Shown here: positions 6,198 through 6,929 of the stretch, piece by piece
Layout of the letters: each line of letters starts with the position of its first letter
Position numbering within the stretch: position 1 is the stretch's first letter
Program-made: the position numbers and the translations under genes
NCBI GenBank assembly: GCA_030637205.1
Contig: DAOVVL010000104.1
Span: 1 to 6,929 of the forward strand
Direction of reading: 5' to 3'
Length of the DNA stretch: 6,929 nucleotides
Source: Thalassospiraceae bacterium
GTDB taxonomy: Bacteria > Pseudomonadota > Alphaproteobacteria > Rhodospirillales > Magnetovibrionaceae
The notes under the pieces: model-generated
Seen by the model: only the letters and a program-made list of their open reading frames with translations
Told to the model about the DNA's origin: nothing
Database searches by the model: none

Positions 6198-6929
6198 GCA
6201 CTGGGGCGAAGGGCTTCGATCTTCACCAAATTCATCTCGGCGCTGTAATCGCCAAAATCCAGCAGCCAGCGCGTCGCGATGCCGTTGCTCAACAAATCTG
6301 CTTCAACTTCGTACATCGGCTCAGGGCTTGGATTTGCAAGATCAAAATAAGCCAGACGGAAGGTCCAGCCCGGGCCTTCAACCAACGCGCCCAGTTTTTT
6401 GCGGTGTTTTGCTTTCAGCGGACTGATAAACGCGACAATGCGCTTGGCGCCTTCCAGTTCGGCGCCTTCGAACGTGGTTGCATTGTGCTGAATGTTTCCG
6501 GCCAGGGCGTGTTCCAGCAGCTGGCGGGTGTGGGCCGTGGGAAACAACGTTCCTTTTGGCAGATCAAAGACCGTTTCTTCGGGTCTTTTGAAAATGGCCT
6601 CGCCGCTGGCGTCGCCCATAATCGCATCGCCCAGAATATTGCCTTCAGAATTATCGCTGCTGTTGGATGAGAAACGAAAGCGGGTTCCGTCTTCAGACTC
6701 CCACGATGAATAACTAATATATTCCGGCACCACATTGCCGTTTTCCAGCTCGAACGCCATGGCGTGTTCTTGTTGCAATATCCAGCCGCCGCAAACTTTT
6801 TCAAGCGCATACAGAACCCGACCCCAAATGCCATCCACCGTTGTGGCGCCACTCTGACCGGCCACGCGGATGTCGTAAGCCGCACGAGGTGCCTGCAGCT
6901 CGACGTCGCCGGAGCTGGCGGGTAGCACC
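6191..6929 (-). CDS. eipB: EipB-like (DUF1849) periplasmic envelope-integrity protein, 5'-truncated by the window
   Basis: About 245 C-terminal residues are visible; the frame stays open to the right edge, so the signal peptide and true start are outside. In Brucella, EipB is a periplasmic beta-spiral protein needed for envelope integrity and stress resistance. Signature segments are RAAYDIRV near the visible start, CGGWILQQ, FDLPKGTLFPTAHT (residues 121-134 of the fragment) and a final LLDFGDYSAEMNLVKIEAL. The fragment has exactly two cysteines, one before GGW (fragment residue 46) and one as the last residue, matching the conserved disulfide pair of EipB. A GTG at 6926-6928 is in frame, but it falls within sequence that looks like the end of a signal peptide or early mature protein, so I do not take it as the start. 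The gene converges on a disulfide-handling protein gene, an apt neighbour for a disulfide-bearing periplasmic protein. Confidence 0.87.
   Translation of the reverse strand, partial: VLPASSGDVELQAPRAAYDIRVAGQSGATTVDGIWGRVLYALEKVCGGWILQQEHAMAFELENGNVVPEYISYSSWESEDGTRFRFSSNSSDNSEGNILGDAIMGDASGEAIFKRPEETVFDLPKGTLFPTAHTRQLLEHALAGNIQHNATTFEGAELEGAKRIVAFISPLKAKHRKKLGALVEGPGWTFRLAYFDLANPSPEPMYEVEADLLSNGIATRWLLDFGDYSAEMNLVKIEALRPSAC

Overview
The window looks like an ordinary chromosomal segment of an alphaproteobacterium, probably of the Rhodospirillales type. Three things point there: an RNase E C-terminal tip of the kind seen in that class, a DUF1849/EipB envelope protein, and the grouping of an M48-TPR protease with a DsbA/ScsC-like thiol protein. 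Base composition and codon use look uniform, and I see no mobile element, CRISPR array, tRNA or rRNA. The assignment to a group is inference from gene content.

Layout, left to right. The last 28 codons of a plus-strand gene, most likely RNase E (rne), end at 89. A bidirectional hairpin terminator (116-147) follows. Two minus-strand genes come next, read right to left: a gamma-glutamyltransferase-like lipoprotein (1346-3109) and, 35 bp after it, a class I/II PLP aminotransferase (153-1310). Divergent from them is an envelope-directed plus-strand group: an M48 metalloprotease with C-terminal TPR repeats (3096-4550); a small lipoprotein resembling DUF3047 that overlaps the protease stop by an ATGA junction (4547-5278); and, after a 135-bp gap holding a 12-bp tandem repeat, a periplasmic DsbA/ScsC-like thiol-disulfide protein (5414-6175). 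Converging from the right edge is the minus-strand 3' part of an EipB-like (DUF1849) periplasmic protein (6191-6929). Its 5' end lies outside the window.

How the genes work together. The four genes from 3096 to the right edge all encode proteins that carry a visible export signal or belong to an exported family. Their predicted roles (proteolysis, disulfide handling, envelope integrity) suggest a local cell-envelope maintenance cluster. The GGT-like lipoprotein and the aminotransferase form a separate two-gene unit that may act on glutamyl or amino-acid compounds. The main oddities are altered active-site positions in the GGT-like protein, a 14-bp overlap of the divergent ggt and M48 start regions, the tightly coupled lipoprotein of unknown function, and the tandem repeat upstream of the thiol-disulfide gene. 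I found no clear sign of a wholly new system.
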